From Streptomyces antibioticus (lineage in GTDB: Bacteria > Actinomycetota > Actinomycetes > Streptomycetales > Streptomycetaceae), in assembly GCF_001514065.1 (NCBI RefSeq), contig NZ_KQ948433.1, positions 163,072 to 227,071 of the forward strand: a stretch of DNA of 64,000 nt, written 5' to 3'. Under the pieces are notes generated by a model. The model saw only the letters and a program-made list of their open reading frames with translations, was not told where the DNA came from and did no database searches. Position numbers and translations under genes: made by a program. Below, one piece after another: positions 1-7,996 of the stretch (position 1 is the stretch's first letter; every line of letters begins with the position of its first letter).

Positions 1-421
1 GCGCCGGACCCGGCGAAAAGGGCCCCCACCGGCCCGCGACCAGTAACCGCACCACGCATGTGGGGGAAGCCCCATGCCCCTGAAACGAGAAACCTGGGGT
101 GCGCTCCATCGAATGAGATGTCCGCAGCGAGAAACATATGACATGGCCTCCCGGAGCGTCGCGGCCCGCCGGGGCAACGCGGGCCGCGGCAGGTGTCACC
201 GGGCGTCACTGTGAGGGATGGCGCCCGGTGACACCCCTGTCCGTGGGCCGGCGCCGGACCTCCGGAGCTGTGGCATGTCGCGTGTACCGAGGATTCCCTG
301 GACGTGGGCGGTGCTCCGTCCCCAGGGTTTCCGACCCCTGCGACGCACCTGCCGCGACCGTGCAAGGGGAGCGCCGTACGGCATGACCGACGTCCGCGGT
401 GCAGCGCTCCCGCGTGCGGGG
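1..421. other. Gene-free leading stretch
   Basis: I find no convincing gene here. Reading frames that cross it are antisense extensions of the MFS gene that follows. The only clear structure is the hairpin at 192-235, described separately. Confidence 0.6.
192..235 (-). terminator. Hairpin downstream of the MFS gene
   Basis: A perfect 14-bp stem, GGTGTCACCGGGCG (192-205) with its complement at 222-235, encloses a 16-nt loop. It lies about 190 nt past the MFS stop. There is no T-tract, as is common for Streptomyces terminators. It contains GTCACC and GGTGAC but with a 27-nt spacer, so I do not count it with the operator family seen elsewhere in the window. Confidence 0.5.
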
Positions 422-2146
422 TCAGGAGTTCGGTGCCGGGCGGGAGCCTCTGTCGTCGGCGGGCGCGGCGACCTCCGAGGAAGCCTCGGTGTCCGCGCGC
501 GCGGCCTCCGGGGCAGGCACCGGTGCCGCCGGCTGCGTCCCGGCGGTCGCCTTCGCCCCGGCCGCCGCCTGGACCAGGCCGCTGGAGGCGCGCAGGGCGA
601 CCTCCTTGATGAAGAGGGTCACCAGGAAGGACAGCAGGGCGACCGGGGCTACGTACATGAAGATGTCACCGATGGCGTGACCGTAGGCGCCCTCCAGCCA
701 GGTGCGGACCGAGGCGGGGAGCTGGGCCAGGTCGGGCAGTTGGCCGCCGCCGGAGGTGTTCGCGGCAACCGCCCGGTCCTGTGGGGCGAGCTGGGTGATG
801 GTCTCGCGGGCGTAGTGGCCGATCCGTGTGGTGAGGACCGAGCCGAGCACCGAGACGCCGACCGCGCCGCCGAGCGATCGGAAGAAGGTCACCGTCGAGG
901 AGGCGGCGCCCAGGTCGCCGGGGGCCACCTGGTTCTGGGTGCACAGCACGAGGTTCTGGAGGGTCATGCCCACGCCGAGGCCCATCAGCGCCATGCACAG
1001 TGCGATGTACAGGTACGCGGTGTCGTGGCGAAGCATGCCCAGCAGCGCCAGGCCCGCCGTCAGCAGCACACCGCCCGCCAGCAGCCAGCCCTTCCAGCGG
1101 CCGGTACGGGTGATGATCCGGCCGGAGACCGTGGAGGCGACGAACAGACCCGCGATGAACGGGATCGTCATCAGGCCGGACCTGGTCGGGGACTCCCCGC
1201 GGGCCAGCTGGAAGTACTGGCTGAAGAAGACGGTGCCCGCGAACAGGGCGACACCGGTGAACAGCGAGGCGGTGGAGGCGAGGGCGATGGTGCGGTTGCG
1301 GAACAGCCGCAGCGGGATGACCGGTTCGCCGGCCTTCGTCTCCACCAACAGGAAGACGAGCGCCAGCACGAGCGAGGTGCCGACCAGGGTGTACGTCTGC
1401 CAGGACAGCCAGGCGTACTTGTCGTCGGCGAAGGTGACCCAGATCAGCAGGGTGCAGACGGCAGCGGTGACGAAGAAGGCACCCGCCCAGTCGACCTTGA
1501 CCTGGCGCCTGGTCACCGGCAGGTTCAGCGTCCGCTGGAGCACCACCAGGGCGACGATCGCGAACGGGATGCCGACGAAAAGGCACCACCGCCAGCCGAG
1601 CCAGCTGGTGTCGGTGATGACGCCGCCAAGGAGCGGACCGCCGACGGTGGCGACGGCGAAGGTCGCGCCGAGGTAGCCGGAGTAGCGGCCGCGTTGCCGC
1701 GGGGCGATCATCGCCGCCAGGACGACCTGGGAGAGCGCGGACAGACCGCCGCCGCCCAGGCCTTGGATGACACGGGCGGCGATCAGCGTGGCGGGGTTCT
1801 GCGCGAGACCGGCGACCAGGGAACCGATGGCGTAGACGATGAGCGCCGACTGGACCAGGATCTTCTTGCTGAACTGGTCCGCGAGCTTGCCCCACAGGGG
1901 GGTGGAGGCGGTGACCGCCAGCAGGGACGAGGTCACGACCCAGGTGTAGGCGCTCTGGCCGCCGCCCAGGTCACCGATGATCCTGGGCAGTGCGTTGGTG
2001 ACGACGGTGGAGGACAGGATGGCGGCGAACAGACCGAGCAGCAGTCCCGACAGCGCCCGCATGATCTGCGGGTGGGTCATCGGTACGGCGCCGTCCGCCA
2101 CCTGTGCCTGGCCGGTTGGCGCGCCGGCCCCGGGGGTGGTTGTCAT
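422..2146 (-). CDS. MFS drug-efflux transporter, DHA2 (EmrB/QacA) type
   Basis: The 574-residue product is an integral membrane proton antiporter expected to export small toxic molecules. The first helix begins near residue 30 (LSGLLLGLFAAILSSTVV). The cytoplasmic motif A region appears as GKLADQFSKK near residue 90, followed by RVIQGLGGGG near 125. The length and the hydrophobic segments fit the 14-TM DHA2 class. The C-terminal tail is Ala/Pro-rich and soluble. The ATG follows AAGGACGAG in the 14-nt gap after a MarR-type regulator on the same strand, so the two are probably co-transcribed and the pump is probably regulator-controlled. The substrate cannot be read from sequence. Confidence 0.93.
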   Translation of the reverse strand: MTTTPGAGAPTGQAQVADGAVPMTHPQIMRALSGLLLGLFAAILSSTVVTNALPRIIGDLGGGQSAYTWVVTSSLLAVTASTPLWGKLADQFSKKILVQSALIVYAIGSLVAGLAQNPATLIAARVIQGLGGGGLSALSQVVLAAMIAPRQRGRYSGYLGATFAVATVGGPLLGGVITDTSWLGWRWCLFVGIPFAIVALVVLQRTLNLPVTRRQVKVDWAGAFFVTAAVCTLLIWVTFADDKYAWLSWQTYTLVGTSLVLALVFLLVETKAGEPVIPLRLFRNRTIALASTASLFTGVALFAGTVFFSQYFQLARGESPTRSGLMTIPFIAGLFVASTVSGRIITRTGRWKGWLLAGGVLLTAGLALLGMLRHDTAYLYIALCMALMGLGVGMTLQNLVLCTQNQVAPGDLGAASSTVTFFRSLGGAVGVSVLGSVLTTRIGHYARETITQLAPQDRAVAANTSGGGQLPDLAQLPASVRTWLEGAYGHAIGDIFMYVAPVALLSFLVTLFIKEVALRASSGLVQAAAGAKATAGTQPAAPVPAPEAARADTEASSEVAAPADDRGSRPAPNS

Positions 2147-2160
2147 GGGGTATCTCGTCC

Positions 2161-2616
2161 TTACGGAGTGACTGCGGGGGTACGGATGGGGGTGTCGTCG
2201 AAGCTCGCCCGGAGCCGGGACAGCAGCGAGATCAGACGGCTGATGTCCTCGTCGCTCCAGTCGCTCAGCCGCAGGGCGAGCAGTTCGACGGCGCGGCCGG
2301 AGAGTTCGGCCAGCCGCTCGCGGCCCTCGGAGGTCAGGCGCAGGATGCGTGAGCGCCGGTCGGCGGGGTCGGGGCTGCGATCGATCCAGCCTCGGTCGGC
2401 CAGGTGGGCAACATGGCGGCTGGTGACCGACATGTCGACGGCGAGGAGTTCCGCGAGCCTGCCGATGCGCAGGTCGCCGTGGCGGTCGAGCAGCGTCAGC
2501 ACCATGGCGGTACCGCTGGAGCAGCCGCCGGGAAGGCTGCGGTCCAACTGTCGTCGTACCGCGCTGACGGCGCTGAGCTGGCGCGTCAGCTCCTCGTACT
2601 CGGCTCGGTCGGTCAC
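2161..2616 (-). CDS. MarR-family transcriptional regulator
   Basis: This 151-residue protein has a winged helix-turn-helix at about residues 35-100. It includes the wing signature DRGWIDRSPDPADRRSRILR, typical of MarR proteins that bind as dimers and release DNA on ligand binding. I chose the GTG at 2616 because an AGGAG lies 6-7 nt upstream. An in-frame ATG 45 nt further up lacks this spacing. It sits immediately upstream of the MFS pump on the same strand, the usual arrangement for autoregulated efflux operons. Ligand and operator are unknown. Confidence 0.9.
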   Translation of the reverse strand: MTDRAEYEELTRQLSAVSAVRRQLDRSLPGGCSSGTAMVLTLLDRHGDLRIGRLAELLAVDMSVTSRHVAHLADRGWIDRSPDPADRRSRILRLTSEGRERLAELSGRAVELLALRLSDWSDEDISRLISLLSRLRASFDDTPIRTPAVTP

Positions 2617-2709
2617 GGGATTCTCCTGTCGGGCGTGCCCTTCATTGCTCAGGGCAACCATGTGGTCGCTCGGCCGCCTCGGGGCGGGTTTCTCAGGTGT
2701 GCGCGCCGG

Positions 2710-4452
2710 TCAGCGCAGGATGCGGCGGGCCACGTTGGTGGAGACCAGATCGAGCAGTTCCTCGCCCCGGCCGGAGAGGATCGTGCGGATCGCGTAGAGG
2801 GTGAAGCCCTTGGCCTGCTCCACCGAGACCGCGGGCGGCACGGACAGTTCCTGCCGTGCCGTCATGACCTCGACGAGCGCCGGGCCCTCGTGGGCGAAGG
2901 CGCCCTTGAGGGCGTCCTCCAGGTCACCGGGCCGCTCGACCCGGCGGGACCACAGCCCGATCGCGGCGGCCACCTCGGCGAGCTGCGGATTGTCCAGTTC
3001 CGTCGCGTAGTTGACGATGCCGGCGGCCTTCATCTCCAGCTCGACGAAATTGAGTGACCCGTTGTTGAAGACGACGATCTTGGCGGGCAGCCGGTTCTGC
3101 CGCAGCGTGAACAACTCACCGAGCAGCATGGTCAGTCCGCCGTCGCCGGACAGCGAGATGACCTGACGGCCCGGGTACGCCGCCTGCGCGCCGACCGCGT
3201 GCGGCAGGGCGTTGGCCATCGTGCCGTGGTTGAACGAACCGATCAGCCGTCGCCGCCCGTTGAAGGTCAGATAGCGGGCCGCCCACACCACCGGGGAGCC
3301 GACGTCGACGGTGAACACGGCATCCTCGGCGGCGAGCCGGTCGATCGTCCGCGCCACGAACTGCGGGTGGATCGGCGTGCGTTCGCGGTCGTTGACGGCG
3401 AGCGCGTCCAGCGACTTGCGCGTGCGCACGTAGTGGGCGCGGGCATGGTCGAGGTGGTCGCGGGCGGACTTGGAGGTTTTCACCGACAGCAGGGGCAGCA
3501 GCGCGGGCAGGGTGTCCCGGACGTTGCCGACGAGCGGCAGGTCGACATGGGTGCGGCGGCCGATCTGCTCGCCGCGGAGGTCGAGCTGGATCACCTTGGC
3601 GCCCTGCGGATAGAACTGCCGGTAGGGGAAGTCGGTGCCCAGCATGAGCAGGGTGTCCGCCTCCTCGATCGCCTTGTAACCGGAGGCGAACCCGAGCAGG
3701 CCGGTCATGCCGACGTCGTAGGGGTTGTCGTACTCGACGTACTCCTTGCCGCGCAGCGCGTGCACGACCGGGGCCTTGAGGGTCTCGGCGAGCCGGACCA
3801 GGTCGTCGTGCGCACCGGCCGCGCCGGCGCCCGCGAGGATCGTGACGCGCTGCCCCGCGTTGAGCAGCTCGGCGGCCTCGGCGAGCGCCTCGTCGTCCGG
3901 GCGGCTGACGGTCCTGGTCGGCCGTACGACGGTCGGGGCGAGGTCCCGGCCGGTCTTGGCGAGGAAGTGCTCGCCGGGGACGACCACGACCGCCACTCCC
4001 CTGCGCTCGACGGCCGCGCGCATCGCCGTCTCCAGGATGCGCGGACCGTACTCCGGGCTGGTGACGACCTCGGCGTAGACGCTGCAGTCGGCGAACAGTT
4101 CCTGCGGGCGGGTCTCCTGGAAGTAGCCGGAGCCGATCTCGCTGCCGGGGATCTGGGCGGCGATGGCGAGGACGGGGACACGGCTGCGCTGGGCGTCGAA
4201 GAGGCCGTTGATGAGGTGCAGGTTGCCCGGGCCACAGCTGCCGACGCAGACGCCGAGCTCTCCGGTCAGCCCGGCGTCGGCCGCCGCCGCGAGCGCGGCG
4301 CTCTCCTCGTGCCGCACATGGACCCAGTCGACGTCGTCGTCCCGGCGTATGGCGTCCGTCAGACCGTTGAGGGAGTCGCCAGGCAGACCGTACAGGCGAC
4401 GCACACCGGAGGCCTTGAGCGAGGCGATGACGTGGTCGGCGAAGGTGGGCAT
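2710..4452 (-). CDS. Thiamine-pyrophosphate enzyme, pyruvate oxidase/dehydrogenase (PoxB-like)
   Basis: The 580-residue product belongs to the acetolactate synthase/pyruvate oxidase superfamily. The N-terminal PYR domain has HVRHEESAALAAAAD, with the catalytic Glu near residue 50. A central nucleotide-binding-fold domain runs over about 190-320. The C-terminal TPP domain carries the Mg/TPP motif GDGGLTMLLGE followed by VVFNNGSLNF (about 430-465). The C-terminal tail resembles PoxB-type pyruvate:quinone oxidoreductases, which convert pyruvate to acetate and CO2 at the membrane, but substrate choice is inferred. The ATG at 4452 follows AAAGG. An inverted repeat at 4480-4502 lies just upstream and may be its operator. 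Confidence 0.87.
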   Translation of the reverse strand: MPTFADHVIASLKASGVRRLYGLPGDSLNGLTDAIRRDDDVDWVHVRHEESAALAAAADAGLTGELGVCVGSCGPGNLHLINGLFDAQRSRVPVLAIAAQIPGSEIGSGYFQETRPQELFADCSVYAEVVTSPEYGPRILETAMRAAVERRGVAVVVVPGEHFLAKTGRDLAPTVVRPTRTVSRPDDEALAEAAELLNAGQRVTILAGAGAAGAHDDLVRLAETLKAPVVHALRGKEYVEYDNPYDVGMTGLLGFASGYKAIEEADTLLMLGTDFPYRQFYPQGAKVIQLDLRGEQIGRRTHVDLPLVGNVRDTLPALLPLLSVKTSKSARDHLDHARAHYVRTRKSLDALAVNDRERTPIHPQFVARTIDRLAAEDAVFTVDVGSPVVWAARYLTFNGRRRLIGSFNHGTMANALPHAVGAQAAYPGRQVISLSGDGGLTMLLGELFTLRQNRLPAKIVVFNNGSLNFVELEMKAAGIVNYATELDNPQLAEVAAAIGLWSRRVERPGDLEDALKGAFAHEGPALVEVMTARQELSVPPAVSVEQAKGFTLYAIRTILSGRGEELLDLVSTNVARRILR

Positions 4453-4479
4453 GCGGGGTGCCTTTCGTCGGGTGTGAGT

Positions 4480-4502
4480 GTTCCCGATCAGTGTTCGGGA
4501 AC
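4480..4502. promoter_or_regulatory. Inverted repeat upstream of the PoxB-like gene
   Basis: Perfect 8-bp arms GTTCCCGA and TCGGGAAC are separated by 7 nt and end 28 nt before the ATG at 4452. Position and symmetry suggest an operator, but no second copy was noticed in the window. Confidence 0.4.
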
Positions 4503-4603
4503 GTGCAATGCGCACACATCCGTCGAATGACTGCGTGGGCGGGGCGCGAATGGCGAGGGCTGCTGGGTCGTCCGACTGCCGCAATTGCCGGATTAGTGCC
4601 GCG

Positions 4604-4637
4604 GAAGCCCGCACCCCGTTGGGCAGGGGCGGGCTTC
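4604..4637 (-). terminator. Hairpin after the 64-residue protein gene
   Basis: Arms GAAGCCCGCACCCC (4604-4617) and GGGGCGGGCTTC (4626-4637) pair with a small bulge. The hairpin begins 19 nt past the end of the gene at 4656-4850 and reads as its terminator. Confidence 0.55.
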
Positions 4638-4655
4638 TTCACGGACTACGGCGAT

Positions 4656-4850
4656 CTAGAGCCCCAGGTCGAGGGCGAGACACGAGAAGGTGCGGTACGC
4701 GGCCGTCTCGTCGGGCGAGGGGTTCGCCCCGCCGTGCGGCGCGGACTGCACTTCTTCCGTCATGTCCTCGTACCGGATGCGCTCGGGCAGCTTGCCGAAG
4801 CGTGCGTGCCGGGCCGCCGCGGCGGTGTCCATGGTGGCTTCCTGGCTCAT
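4656..4850 (-). CDS. Small conserved-type hypothetical protein (64 aa)
   Basis: The product starts MSQEATMDTAAAARHARFG and is acidic to neutral with no membrane segment or recognised domain. The middle reads LPERIRYEDMTEEV. The call as a gene rests on a strong GGAGG 7 nt before the ATG, codon-position GC bias, a terminator hairpin behind it and a palindromic operator-like site (4923-4943) about 75 nt upstream. That palindrome is shared with two CGNR regulator genes in the window, so this gene is probably in the same regulon. The function is not recognisable. Confidence 0.7.
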   Translation of the reverse strand: MSQEATMDTAAAARHARFGKLPERIRYEDMTEEVQSAPHGGANPSPDETAAYRTFSCLALDLGL

Positions 4851-4922
4851 GGCCAGCCTCCACTTCGTCGATCGTGAACGGGCCCGTCGGCCGGGACCAC
4901 TGTCAGCTTGCGCCCGCAATGC

Positions 4923-4943
4923 GTCACCTGTCAAGCCGGTGAC
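4923..4943. promoter_or_regulatory. Operator site a, GTCACC-N9-GGTGAC palindrome
   Basis: Exact arms GTCACC (4923-4928) and GGTGAC (4938-4943) flank TGTCAAGCC. Read on the minus strand, the centre supplies TTGACA, a good -35 hexamer facing the 64-residue gene. It is one of eight copies with identical spacing. Confidence 0.7.
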
Positions 4944-4989
4944 GAAATGAAGAGGTGAACCTCCGGCATCACCCACACGTCCACACGTC

Positions 4990-5367
4990 ATGACCAACCT
5001 GCGACGAGGCGACCTGGCAGGCACGTCGCACGGCGGTGACCACCCCGAACGAGGACGGCTATGTCGCCCACGTCCACGTCGTCGACGACCACGCGTACCG
5101 CGACCTGACCGCCGAGCAGCTTCTCCGCACTCGCCGCTGACCAGGAACTGCTGTTCGTAGCGGACAGGAGGGCTGTGACCGAAGCACACATGCCGCTCCT
5201 GGCCGTCCGCACCGGCGAGGACCACGAAGGCTCCGCGCCGGGCCACGAGGAACTCCGGTCGCGGCAGCGCACCTGTCGGCCGTCGAGAACAACCTCTCGA
5301 CGGCCAACATGGACTGTGAGGAGTTCGTGGACGCCGCCGAGGAGGACGGCGTCTTCGGCGGATTCTG
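4990..5367 (+). other. Decayed coding fragments
   Basis: Two short stretches have coding-like GC3 but no complete gene. One runs from about 5036 (GTG) to the stop at 5138-5140 and encodes VTTPNEDGYVAHVHVVDDHA and on, 34 residues. The other ends at the stop 5365-5367 and reads LSAVENNLSTANMDCEEF and on, without a usable start in frame. A third frame from 5175 (VTEAHMPLLAVRTGEDHEG) seems joined to the second by a frameshift. I do not recognise the families. The stretch lies beside a P450 pseudogene, so this looks like a region of gene decay. Confidence 0.35.
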
Positions 5368-5369
5368 AC

Positions 5370-5885
5370 TCACCCCAGGCGGTAGCGCACCGGCAGCGAC
5401 AGCACGCCCCGCACCATGCCGGCCGGGAACCAGTCCAGTGACTCTGCGGGCACCGCCAGTTCCAGGTGCGGGACACGGGTGAGCAGAGTGTGCAGGGCGA
5501 CGCGGGCCTCCAAGCGGGCCAGCGGGGCGCCCAGGCAGTGGTGGATGCCGTGCCCGAAGGCGAGATGGCGGGCGACGGGACGGGTGATGTCGAGCGCGTC
5601 GGCGTCACCGCCGCAGGGCAGCGGGGCCGCACGGTTTGCGGACGCGAGCGCCACCGCGACGACACCGCCCCGGGGGATGTGCACCCCGCCGAGCTCCAGG
5701 TCCCTCGCCGCGTACCGGTTCGTGGTGCGCTCGACGGAGGTGTCGTAGCGCAGGAACTCCTCGATCGCGTCGGGCAGCAGACGCAGGTCGCCGCGCAGCA
5801 GCCGCAACTGGTCGGGGTGCCGGAGCAGCCAGCACGGAGTTGCCCAGCAGGTTGACGACGGACATCTGGCGTCGCTGCCCGCCAC
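5370..5885 (-). pseudogene. Cytochrome P450 remnant (C-terminal half, frameshifted)
   Basis: The readable part contains the K-helix ExxR region (AIEEFLRYDTSVERTTNRYA), the haem-loop signature FGHGIHHCLGAPLARLE with the cysteine ligand, and a normal C-terminus (MVRGVLSLPVRYRLG). The N-terminal half, with substrate-recognition regions and most of the I helix, is absent. The I-helix remnant VAGSDAR, then SVVNLLGNSVLA, then LLRHPDQLR lie in alternating frames. This implies one shift near 5867 and another near 5830, where two bases appear lost relative to the intact paralogue at 43542-44774. No functional enzyme can be made from it. Confidence 0.8.
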
Positions 5886-5992
5886 GGGGGGTTTCGTCCC
5901 GCAGTCCCGGCAGTCAAACGACTGATTCCGGGCAGGGCGGCGGCTTCCAGACTGAGGGCACAGGCGACCATCAGGAAAGGACTCGCACACCC

Positions 5993-6466
5993 ATGACGGT
6001 CATCAACAGCCCACTGCCGGACCAGGAACGTGAGATCGCGGGCAGCGCCCTCCAGGCGACCCTGGTGGATCTGCTCGACCTGTCCCTGGTGGCCAAGCAG
6101 GCGCACTGGAACCTTTACGGGCCGCGCTTCCGCTCCATCCACCTGCAGCTCGACGAGGTGGTCACCACCGCGCGCGAGTACGCCGACACGGTGGCCGAGC
6201 GTGCCGCCGCGCTCGGCGTCAGTCCGGACGGACGGGCCGGCACCATCGCCGCCACCAGCGGACTGCCCGCGTTCGCGGCGGGCTGGACAAAGGACGTGGG
6301 CGCCGTGGAAGCCCTGGTCGAGGCGTTCTCCGCCGTCATCGGACGGGTACGGGAACGCATCGAGGTGACCGGGCCGGCGGATGCCGTGACGCAGGACCTG
6401 CTAATCGGCCTGACCGCCGAGCTGGAGAAGCAGAGCTGGATGTTCCAGGCAGAGAACCGGGGTTGA
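5993..6466 (+). CDS. dps: Dps-family ferritin-like DNA-protection protein
   Basis: The 157-residue product is a four-helix ferritin-like protein. The first helix carries LSLVAKQAHWNLYGPRFRSIHLQLDEV, which contains the Dps ferroxidase residues (H in AHWN, then the H and the D/E seven to eleven residues on) shared between subunits. Dps dodecamers oxidise and store iron and protect DNA under starvation and oxidative stress. The ATG has AGGAAAGG about 12 nt upstream. It is a single gene between the P450 remnant and a convergent CGNR regulator. The N-terminal tail is short, so DNA binding through a long lysine-rich tail is unlikely. Confidence 0.9.
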   Translation: MTVINSPLPDQEREIAGSALQATLVDLLDLSLVAKQAHWNLYGPRFRSIHLQLDEVVTTAREYADTVAERAAALGVSPDGRAGTIAATSGLPAFAAGWTKDVGAVEALVEAFSAVIGRVRERIEVTGPADAVTQDLLIGLTAELEKQSWMFQAENRG

Positions 6467-6529
6467 GGTCGCTGCCCGAGGCTTTCGCGGACGGCTCCGT
6501 ACGACGGTGCCGTCACCGCCGTGCATGTG

Positions 6530-7069
6530 TCAGGTCCGTCTACGTGCCCGCAAGGCGGCTGCCTTGACGCGGTTCCCGCAGGAACGCATCGCGCACCACT
6601 CCCGGCGGCGGCCCCGGGAGCGGTCGAGGTAGATGTGGGTGCAGTCGGGGCGCCTGCACTCGCGCAGCAGCGTGGCTTCGTCCCCGGCGAGGATCTCGAC
6701 GGCCTCGCGGGCGAGTTCGGTGAGGGCGTGGGCAGCCTTCCCGGAACGGCTCGTGCCCGCGGCGTCCAGGCGCATCACCACCGGCGCCCCGGCGGCCTGC
6801 CGGTTCACCGCGATCACCGCCCAGACAGGCAGCGGTCGACCGGTGAGCCGGGCTCTGATCAACGCATAGATCGCTTCCCGGAGTTGCAAGGCCGCGCGCA
6901 GGTCGGACCGGTCCGATCCGGGCCGCCGGTCGAGCAGCCCGGCTTCGACGAACCAGGCGTCGAGCAGTGCGGGCGAGCCGATCCGCTCGATGGGGGCCGG
7001 CGTTCGTCGCTCTTGCAGGGTGCCCGCGAAGTCGAGCGCGGGCGTCCCACAGGGAAACACATGTCTCAC
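6530..7069 (-). CDS. CGNR zinc-finger / ABATE-domain transcriptional regulator (copy 1)
   Basis: The 179-residue product has an N-terminal ABATE domain (VFPCGTPALDFAGTLQERR at the start). A C-terminal zinc ribbon follows, CRRPDC-x14-WCAMRSCGNRVKAAALRARR. The four cysteines and the CGNR signature define the family, which is predicted to be stress-related transcription regulators. The GTG at 7069 follows AGGAGGG. A palindromic site (7121-7141) of the GTCACC-N9-GGTGAC type lies about 50 nt upstream, consistent with autoregulation. A paralogue lies at 52850-53410 with two such sites at its own start. Confidence 0.88.
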   Translation of the reverse strand: MRHVFPCGTPALDFAGTLQERRTPAPIERIGSPALLDAWFVEAGLLDRRPGSDRSDLRAALQLREAIYALIRARLTGRPLPVWAVIAVNRQAAGAPVVMRLDAAGTSRSGKAAHALTELAREAVEILAGDEATLLRECRRPDCTHIYLDRSRGRRREWCAMRSCGNRVKAAALRARRRT

Positions 7070-7120
7070 GTGACCCTCCTGGCAGGGACCTGGCTACGTT
7101 TCGGGTTTCAGGTTTCAGGA

Positions 7121-7141
7121 GTAACCATCTTGACAGGTGAC
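7121..7141. promoter_or_regulatory. Operator site b, between CGNR copy 1 and the SRPBCC gene
   Basis: GTAACC (7121-7126), nine bases ATCTTGACA, then GGTGAC (7136-7141). One base of the left arm departs from GTCACC. It sits between two divergent genes, with TTGACA pointing toward 7230, so it may serve both. Confidence 0.7.
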
Positions 7142-7229
7142 GCGAGCATTTGGGAACCTCTCGTCACCGGCCAGAACGGTTACTACCTGGCCTGCACCTT
7201 CCCGGTCCACTTCTCAGTGAGGACATCTC

Positions 7230-7658
7230 ATGGCCGTCGTACGCTTCCACCTCGTCTCCCGGCTCGCCCCGAAGGACGTGCTCCAGGTGCTGACCGACTT
7301 CAGCCCCGCGCGGGCCGAGGCCTGGCCCACGATCGACGCAGCGCACTTCGAGGTTCACGACCTCGGCGACACCTGGGCCGAGGTCACCGAAGGGACCTCG
7401 GCGGCCTGGGAGCGGGCCCGCTACGAGTGGGAGCCGGCCGGTGACACCGTCACCATCACCACGCTCGACTCCAAGCTCTTCGGCGCCGGCGGCGGCTGGG
7501 TCTTCCGGATGACCCCCGAGGACGAGGGCACCCGGGTCGACGTCGAACTGACGCGGCAGCCCAGCACGGTCAAGGGCAAGATGCTCGCCGCCCTGCTCCC
7601 GCTCGCCGCCCCCGGCTCCCTGCGCAAGTCCTTCGCGGGGCCCCTGCAGGCCAAGTAA
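7230..7658 (+). CDS. SRPBCC (polyketide cyclase/START-like) family protein
   Basis: The 142-residue product opens MAVVRFHLVSRLAPKDVLQV and has the alternating beta pattern of helix-grip hydrophobic-pocket proteins. It ends in the long helix expected of that fold (about 110-140). The family includes cyclases, ligand carriers and regulators of unknown ligand, so the role is not fixed by sequence. It is transcribed divergently from CGNR copy 1, and the shared palindrome at 7121-7141 suggests it belongs to that regulon. The ATG has GAGGAC 6 nt upstream. Confidence 0.78.
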   Translation: MAVVRFHLVSRLAPKDVLQVLTDFSPARAEAWPTIDAAHFEVHDLGDTWAEVTEGTSAAWERARYEWEPAGDTVTITTLDSKLFGAGGGWVFRMTPEDEGTRVDVELTRQPSTVKGKMLAALLPLAAPGSLRKSFAGPLQAK

Positions 7659-7996
7659 CTCGCCGTCGGCCACTTGGTCGGGCTCGACGCCGCCTTCAGC
7701 GGCAAGTACGGCCCGATCTCCAACGCCCTCATCGCGAACCGCAGGCCCGGGCAGCGACGATCGGGCGTCCGCTCCGGCTCCCTGACAATCCAGGGTGGGC
7801 ACGTGGCCCCCTGCTCGCGCTCACACGTGACAACACTCCGGCCGTCGACCGGCTCAGCCGGAGGGGCGACGTTGCCCGCATACGGCGATTTGGACACATG
7901 TGCATTCGGCGTAGACTCTCTCACCCTGAGACATGTGTGGCCTGAGGCCAAGCCCGGCCCCCTGCATGTCGCCGTCGTCCTCGCGGGAGCAATACG
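7659..7996. other. Intergenic stretch with a promoter
   Basis: I find no credible gene in these 338 nt. A short coding-like stretch (VGLDAAFSGKYGPISNALIA, near 7675) lacks a start signal and may be a remnant. The distal part holds the promoter of the 465-residue gene, described separately. Confidence 0.45.
7890..7917 (+). promoter_or_regulatory. Candidate sigma-70-type promoter for the 465-residue gene
   Basis: TTGGAC (7890-7895), a 16-nt spacer, then TAGACT (7912-7917). It lies 80 nt before the GTG at 7997. Two ACATGTG-type motifs lie inside and just downstream. Confidence 0.45.

Noticed and set aside
192-235. GTCACC and GGTGAC present in one hairpin, resembling the operator family
   Set aside because: The spacer is 27 nt instead of 9 and the arms extend to 14 bp, so it fits a terminator behind the MFS gene better.
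218-2797. Very long open frame antisense to the MFS and MarR genes
   Set aside because: Long antisense frames are common at this GC content. Its codon positions lack bias and its product has no domain, while the opposite strand encodes clear families.
7890-7940. ACATGTG motifs also seen near 30920, thought to be a shared regulatory box of the secretion locus
   Set aside because: The flanking sequence and spacing differ, and a similar motif occurs inside coding DNA near 14187.
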